Assembly: GCA_900758165.1 (NCBI GenBank)
Contig: CAAEQN010000154.1
Coordinates: 1-18,331 of the forward strand
Direction of reading: 5' to 3'
DNA: 18,331 bases
DNA from: Clostridia bacterium
GTDB taxonomy: Bacteria > Bacillota > Clostridia > TANB77 > CAG-508
Each line of letters starts with the position of its first letter. The first letter of the stretch is position 1. Positions 13,839 to 18,331 of this stretch are shown here, one piece after another. The notes beneath the pieces are model-generated. The model did not search any database. It saw nothing but the letters and a program-made list of their open reading frames with translations, and was not told the DNA's origin. The position numbers were made by a program, and so were the translations under genes.

Positions 13839-16800
13839 ATGAATATTCTAATTAGAGAATTAGGAAAATTAGCTAAATTTTCTGAATACATATCTAGTAT
13901 ATCTGAAAAATTAAGTCCGATAGTGGTATCGGGCTTATCTAGCGTGGGAAAAATACAATTAATAGAAGCTACAAAAGAATATTCTAATAAAAATATATGC
14001 ATAATAACTTACAATGAAATACAAGCAAAAAAAATAGCAGAAGATTTAAAATATTTTACTAATAATGTAATATTCTTCCCAAAAAGAGAGATTACATATT
14101 ATGATTATGTTGCAGAAAGTAAAGATTTACCTTATGAGAGAATAGATGCACTAAACAAAATATTTGAACATGAAAAAATAGAAATGAAATCAAAAAATCT
14201 GAAGCCAGAAGACAGAATAATTGTTGTTACAACAATTGAAGCACTAATGCAAAAAATGATCTCAAAGCAGGAAATTTACAATAATGTTTTAGAACTTTCT
14301 GTAGGAAAAGCTTTTAATCTAGAAGATTTAAAACAAGACTTGGTTAAGCTTGGATACGAAAGGGCAGAAATAGTAGATGGAAAAGGTCAATTTTGCGTAA
14401 GAGGCGGAATTGTAGATATAGGAAATACCAAAACTCAAGGAATAAGAATAGAGTTTTGGGGAGATGAAATAGACTCCATAAGAAGTTTTAGTATAACTTC
14501 TCAAAGATCAAATAAAATGTTGGAAAAAGCTTTAATCTACCCACTACACGAACTTATATTAACAAAAGATATAAAAGAAATTTGCAAAGAAATAGAAGAA
14601 AACAGTAATAAAGACAATTTAAATAATGAAGAATATATAAAAGATTTAAATGAAGACATAGAATTAATAAAATCTGGAAACTATATAACTAAAATAGACA
14701 AATACTTCAATAAATTTTATAATAAGCAAGTAAATTTTTTAGATTATATAAATGATAACTATTTATTGCTTTTTGATGATATAAACAAAATAAATACGAG
14801 ACAAGAAAATATTATAAATGATAATAACCAATTAATAACAGCTTTATTAGAAAAAGGTAAAGTAATTCCTGATGCAATAAAAAATATAGAAAAAGTAGAA
14901 ATTAATAGTAACCAAAAAGTTTATTTATATGAAACAGATTTATTTGACAACAAAAAAAGTACTAACTTTTCTTCAAATGTTTTTAATTTTAAATATAGAG
15001 ATATGCACTTTTTTAAGAGTGAGTTGAATATATTAATAAATGAAATTATAAAGGCTTTAAATGAGAACAAGAAAATAGTAATATTAGCAGGAAATAAAGT
15101 AGTTGCTAAAAAAATAGAAAATTTATTAGAACAACAAGAAATTAAATATAAATATATAGAAGATTTAGACGATTCTAAAGAAAAAATTTATAGAAATTCT
15201 ATAGAAGAAGAACTAGCTGATAAGAAAGTAATAATATCAAACGGAAAGCTATCTGCAGGTTTTGAAAATTATGATTTAAATTTATTAGTAATAACAGGAG
15301 AGGAATTTGCTGCGTCTGAACAAAAGAAGCTAAAACATTCGGGAACTTTCAAAAGAGGAGAAAAAGTTGTATTTGCAGACTTAAGAGCAGGAGATTATGT
15401 TGTACATAAAACTCAAGGTATAGGAGTTTACATTGGTGTAAATACTATAACTACTACTGATGGAATTACAAAAGATTACATTAAGATTAAATACAAAAAT
15501 GATGATGTTTTATATGTCCCAACACACATGCTAGATAATATTAGAAAATATGTTGGCGGAGGAGAAGGAGAACCAAGGCTAAACAAGTTAGGTAGCAAGG
15601 AATGGGAAAACACAAAAGCTAAAGTTAAGTCAAATTTAAGAGAAGTTGCAAGAGATTTAATAGAGCTTTATGCAAAAAGACAAAATGCTCAAGGATTTAT
15701 GTTCTCTAAAGATACACTTTGGCAAAAACAATTTGAAGATAGCTTTAAATATGTAGAAACAGACGACCAATTAAGATGTATAAACGAAGTAAAAAAAGAT
15801 ATGGAATCTAATAAGCCGATGGACAGACTTCTTTGTGGAGATGTTGGTTATGGTAAAACAGAAGTTGCAATAAGAGCTGCATTTAAGGCCGTAATGGATC
15901 AAAAACAAGTTGCGTATCTAGTTCCAACAACAATACTTGCAAATCAACAATATGAAGAATTTAAAAATAGAATGGAAGATTTTGCAATTAATGTAGAGCT
16001 GCTAAATAGATTTAGAACAAAAAAGGAACAAGAAGAGGTAATAAAAAAACTAAAACTTGGTGAAGTAGATGTAGTAATTGGAACACATAGGCTTTTAAGT
16101 AAAGATGTAGAATTTAAAGATTTAGGATTATTAATAATAGATGAAGAGCATCGATTTGGGGTAAAAGATAAAGAAAAAATAAAAAAATTAAAAGAGAATA
16201 TTGATGTATTAACAATGACTGCAACACCAATACCAAGAACTTTGAATATGTCTATTGTAGGAATAAGGGACATGTCTGTAATTTATGAACCACCTCAAAA
16301 CAGAAGACCTGTTCAAACATACGTATTAGAATATGACAAGGAAGTTATAAAAGAAGCTATAACAAAAGAAATAGAGAGGAATGGGCAAGTATTTTATTTA
16401 TTTAATAATGTTGAGCAAATAATAAAAAAAGCTGATGAAATATCTAAATTGGTCCCAGAGGCAAAAGTGGATTTTGCACATGGGAAAATGTCTGGAAATG
16501 AAATAGAAAGCATAATGAAAGAATTTATAGATCATAAAATAGATGTATTAGTATGTACAACTATTTTGGAATCTGGAATAGATATCCCAAATGCAAATAC
16601 AATAATTGTAGAAAATGCAGATAGGCTGGGATTAGCACAACTATATCAAATAAGAGGAAGGGTAGGACGTGCAGATAAACAGGCTTATGCATATATAACA
16701 TATAGAAGGGATAAACTTTTATCAGAAGCTTCGGACAAAAGATTGAAAGCAATAAAAGAATTTACAGAATTTGGTTCAGGTTTTAAAATAGCAATGAGAG

Positions 16801-17405
16801 ATTTGGAAATAAGAGGAGCAGGAAGCCTTCTTGGAGAAATACAATCAGGACACATGGAACAAGTGGGATATGATACATATTGCAGATTATTAGATGAAGT
16901 TGTAAAAGAAATGCAAGGAGTTAAAGTAAAGGCTGAAAAAGATGTTCAAATAGATATTAACTTATCAAGCTTTATACCAGATAGCTACATAGAAAATGGA
17001 GCACAAAAAATAGAGGTTTATCAGGACATAGCATTGTGCAAAAATGAAAAAGATATAGAAGAAATTATTGACGAAATAATAGACAGGTATGGTGATATGC
17101 CAAAAGAAGTAGAAAATCTAATACAAGTTGCAAAGATAAAGATATTAGCACAAAATGCAAATGTAATAAAAATAACACAAAAAACAGAATCAGTTATATT
17201 TTATTTAGATAAAGACAATATTAAAATAAATGATGAAATGATAAATGTGCTATTAAAAAAATTTGGTACAAAATTAAGATTCTCTGCAGGAGTAGAACCA
17301 TACATAACATTAAAACTTGATTCAAAAGAAGAAGATAAAATAATAGAGCAAATTAAAGAATTATTAACATTAATTTCTATAAATGAGATCACTAAAGAAA
17401 ATTAA
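13839..17405 (+). CDS. mfd: Transcription-repair coupling factor Mfd
   Basis: Mfd removes RNA polymerase stalled at DNA lesions and recruits UvrA for nucleotide excision repair. The 1188-residue length is normal (1148 in E. coli, 1177 in B. subtilis). The order is the UvrB-like N-terminal region (~25-235), a divergent middle (~240-490), the RNA-polymerase-interacting CarD-like domain starting at 'LRAGDYVVHKTQGIGVYIG' (~513-575), the two RecA-like motor domains with Walker A GDVGYGKT (667-674), DEEH (768-771), TATPIPRTLN (794-803) and a QxxGRxGR-type motif (RIRGRVGRA region near 940), and the C-terminal TRCF domain (~1020-1150). ATG 13839 follows AAAGAGGAA. The middle segment is Asn/Asp/Lys-rich, as expected at this base composition. 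The TrmH-like gene follows after 71 bases. Confidence 0.97.
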   Translation: MNILIRELGKLAKFSEYISSISEKLSPIVVSGLSSVGKIQLIEATKEYSNKNICIITYNEIQAKKIAEDLKYFTNNVIFFPKREITYYDYVAESKDLPYERIDALNKIFEHEKIEMKSKNLKPEDRIIVVTTIEALMQKMISKQEIYNNVLELSVGKAFNLEDLKQDLVKLGYERAEIVDGKGQFCVRGGIVDIGNTKTQGIRIEFWGDEIDSIRSFSITSQRSNKMLEKALIYPLHELILTKDIKEICKEIEENSNKDNLNNEEYIKDLNEDIELIKSGNYITKIDKYFNKFYNKQVNFLDYINDNYLLLFDDINKINTRQENIINDNNQLITALLEKGKVIPDAIKNIEKVEINSNQKVYLYETDLFDNKKSTNFSSNVFNFKYRDMHFFKSELNILINEIIKALNENKKIVILAGNKVVAKKIENLLEQQEIKYKYIEDLDDSKEKIYRNSIEEELADKKVIISNGKLSAGFENYDLNLLVITGEEFAASEQKKLKHSGTFKRGEKVVFADLRAGDYVVHKTQGIGVYIGVNTITTTDGITKDYIKIKYKNDDVLYVPTHMLDNIRKYVGGGEGEPRLNKLGSKEWENTKAKVKSNLREVARDLIELYAKRQNAQGFMFSKDTLWQKQFEDSFKYVETDDQLRCINEVKKDMESNKPMDRLLCGDVGYGKTEVAIRAAFKAVMDQKQVAYLVPTTILANQQYEEFKNRMEDFAINVELLNRFRTKKEQEEVIKKLKLGEVDVVIGTHRLLSKDVEFKDLGLLIIDEEHRFGVKDKEKIKKLKENIDVLTMTATPIPRTLNMSIVGIRDMSVIYEPPQNRRPVQTYVLEYDKEVIKEAITKEIERNGQVFYLFNNVEQIIKKADEISKLVPEAKVDFAHGKMSGNEIESIMKEFIDHKIDVLVCTTILESGIDIPNANTIIVENADRLGLAQLYQIRGRVGRADKQAYAYITYRRDKLLSEASDKRLKAIKEFTEFGSGFKIAMRDLEIRGAGSLLGEIQSGHMEQVGYDTYCRLLDEVVKEMQGVKVKAEKDVQIDINLSSFIPDSYIENGAQKIEVYQDIALCKNEKDIEEIIDEIIDRYGDMPKEVENLIQVAKIKILAQNANVIKITQKTESVIFYLDKDNIKINDEMINVLLKKFGTKLRFSAGVEPYITLKLDSKEEDKIIEQIKELLTLISINEITKEN

Positions 17406-17476
17406 GGAAGAATTTTAAACATTTATTATAGCTATTATTTTAAAATGTAAATATTTTATTATATGGAGGAAAAGTA

Positions 17477-18268
17477 GTGCAAGTTATTACAAGTAAAGAT
17501 AATGAATTTGTAAAAAGCATAAGAAAATTAAAAGATAAAAAATATCGTGATGAAGCTGGAGTATATGTAATAGAAGGAACAAAATTAATTGAAGAAGCAA
17601 TAGAAGAAAAGGCTGAAATTAAAAAGATTGTAATTTGCGAAGAATGTGTTCATACTGGAGACATAGAGCAAAAACTTTTATATACAATAGCAAAATATGA
17701 TTGTATATATGTAAATGAAAAAGTGTTCAATATTTTAACTGATGTGATAGCTCCTCAAGGAATTTTAGCAGTAGTCGCAAAACCTAATAAAAATTTAAAA
17801 ATCAAATATGATCAAGATATAATACTTGCTTTAGATGGAATTCAGGATCCTGGAAATTTAGGAACGATTTTAAGAACAGCAGATAGTGTTAATTTAAAAC
17901 AAATAATTGTTACTAAAAATACAGCAGACTGTTACAACCCAAAGGTTGTAAGATCAACCATGGGAGCAATTTTTAGAGTAAATGTAATAGAAACAGACAA
18001 TCTAGTAAAGAGCTTAAAAGAAGCAAAAAAGAATAAATTTGAAGTAGTAGTAACAGCATTGGATACAGAAAATAGTATTTATGATGTAAATTATAATAAA
18101 AAAGTAATAGTAATAGGAAATGAAGCAAATGGAGTTACAAAAGAAATCCAAGAAATAGCAGATAGGAAAGTAAAAATTCCTATGCTTGGAAAAACAGAAA
18201 GCTTAAATGCTTCAGTAGCAACTGGAATAATGTTATATGAATATGTAAGACAAAAAATAAATAAATAA
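17477..18268 (+). CDS. TrmH-family (SPOUT) RNA methyltransferase
   Basis: A SAM-dependent 2'-O-ribose methyltransferase of rRNA or tRNA. The 263 residues comprise an N-terminal L30e-like RNA-binding domain (~1-105, with the 'YVIEGTKLIEEA' helix) and the knotted SPOUT domain (~113-260). The three family motifs are present: DPGNLGTILRTAD with N127 and R133, VIGNEANGV with E216, and IPMLGKTESLNASVA with N244. The target RNA cannot be read from the sequence; it resembles the RlmB/YsgA group. The GTG start at 17477 is set by TGGAGGA (17464-17470) 6 bases upstream. It is 71 bases after mfd with no clear terminator or promoter between them, so read-through from mfd is likely. Confidence 0.92.
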   Translation: MQVITSKDNEFVKSIRKLKDKKYRDEAGVYVIEGTKLIEEAIEEKAEIKKIVICEECVHTGDIEQKLLYTIAKYDCIYVNEKVFNILTDVIAPQGILAVVAKPNKNLKIKYDQDIILALDGIQDPGNLGTILRTADSVNLKQIIVTKNTADCYNPKVVRSTMGAIFRVNVIETDNLVKSLKEAKKNKFEVVVTALDTENSIYDVNYNKKVIVIGNEANGVTKEIQEIADRKVKIPMLGKTESLNASVATGIMLYEYVRQKINK

Positions 18269-18280
18269 TTTTAATTTTTC

Positions 18281-18324
18281 TTCGCCCAAAAGTCGCCCAA
18301 GAGGGACGCCCCTTTTTGGGCGAA
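18281..18324. repeat. G+C-rich inverted repeat with internal 11-bp direct repeats
   Basis: Arms 18281-18291 and 18314-18324 form an 11-bp perfect stem. TCGCCCAA recurs at 18282-18289 and 18293-18300, and a variant follows at 18307. The centre can fold as CCC-AAGA-GGG. It lies 12 bases after the methyltransferase stop and stands out by its G+C content. No T-run follows the stem, so a terminator is only one option; a REP-like or mobile-element terminal repeat is another. The window ends at 18331. Confidence 0.65.
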
Positions 18325-18331
18325 AAATATT

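Noticed and set aside
13613..14002. Minus-strand open frame across the mfd start
   Set aside because: It overlaps mfd and the true small minus-strand gene, runs through both promoters and has a composition typical of an antisense shadow.
17406..17476. Terminator or promoter between mfd and the methyltransferase gene
   Set aside because: Only a weak 6-bp inverted match (ACATTT/AAATGT) is present and no convincing -35/-10 pair.

Overview
The window is a very A+T-rich stretch of a low-G+C, Gram-positive-type genome, most likely a clostridial Firmicute. Grounds: the gdpP-rplI-dnaB gene order is a classic Firmicutes arrangement, tilS lies just upstream of ftsH, ribosome binding sites are strong AGGAGG-like sites, several genes start with TTG or GTG, and promoters are of the housekeeping sigma type with 17-bp spacers. 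The exact genus cannot be read from the sequence. I see no tRNA, rRNA, CRISPR array, transposase or prophage gene. TGG is used for Trp and TAA/TAG end the genes I checked, so the standard bacterial code fits.

Layout. 1-1020: 3' part of a surface-type protein with acidic repeats and a C-terminal membrane anchor, closed by a strong terminator. 1123-3226: a probable two-gene unit, a membrane-anchored Ig-like-fold protein followed by a receiver-GGDEF protein, behind a promoter whose -35 lies in one arm of a 24-bp perfect inverted repeat. 3266-4316: a gene with a near-consensus promoter whose N-terminal half resembles the start of a long-chain acyl-CoA synthetase but which lacks the ATP-binding signature and ends in a membrane segment and a charged tail. 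4323-6443: gdpP (c-di-AMP phosphodiesterase) with its own promoter and terminator. 6559-9618: rplI, dnaB and a short-form tilS. 9682-12067: ftsH and a small membrane protein. 12152-13282: a stand-alone cysteine desulfurase, facing a small unrecognised minus-strand gene (13323-13670) across a shared hairpin. 13777-18268: mfd and a TrmH-family rRNA/tRNA methyltransferase, with mfd divergent from the minus-strand gene. 18281-18324: a conspicuously G+C-rich inverted repeat cut by the window edge.

Functionally most of the window is housekeeping: replication (DnaB), translation and tRNA/rRNA modification (L9, TilS, TrmH-like), transcription-coupled repair (Mfd), membrane proteolysis (FtsH), sulfur mobilisation (NifS/IscS-like) and c-di-AMP turnover (GdpP). 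The unusual parts lie before gdpP: a cell-surface protein, an Ig-like membrane protein, a GGDEF protein with a degenerate receiver, and the acyl-CoA-synthetase-like membrane protein. The small proteins at 11654 and 13323 are also of unknown role. No complete novel system is demonstrable; the best candidates for new biology are the synthetase-like protein, the Ig-like/GGDEF pair and the orphan minus-strand gene with its repeat-rich promoter region.
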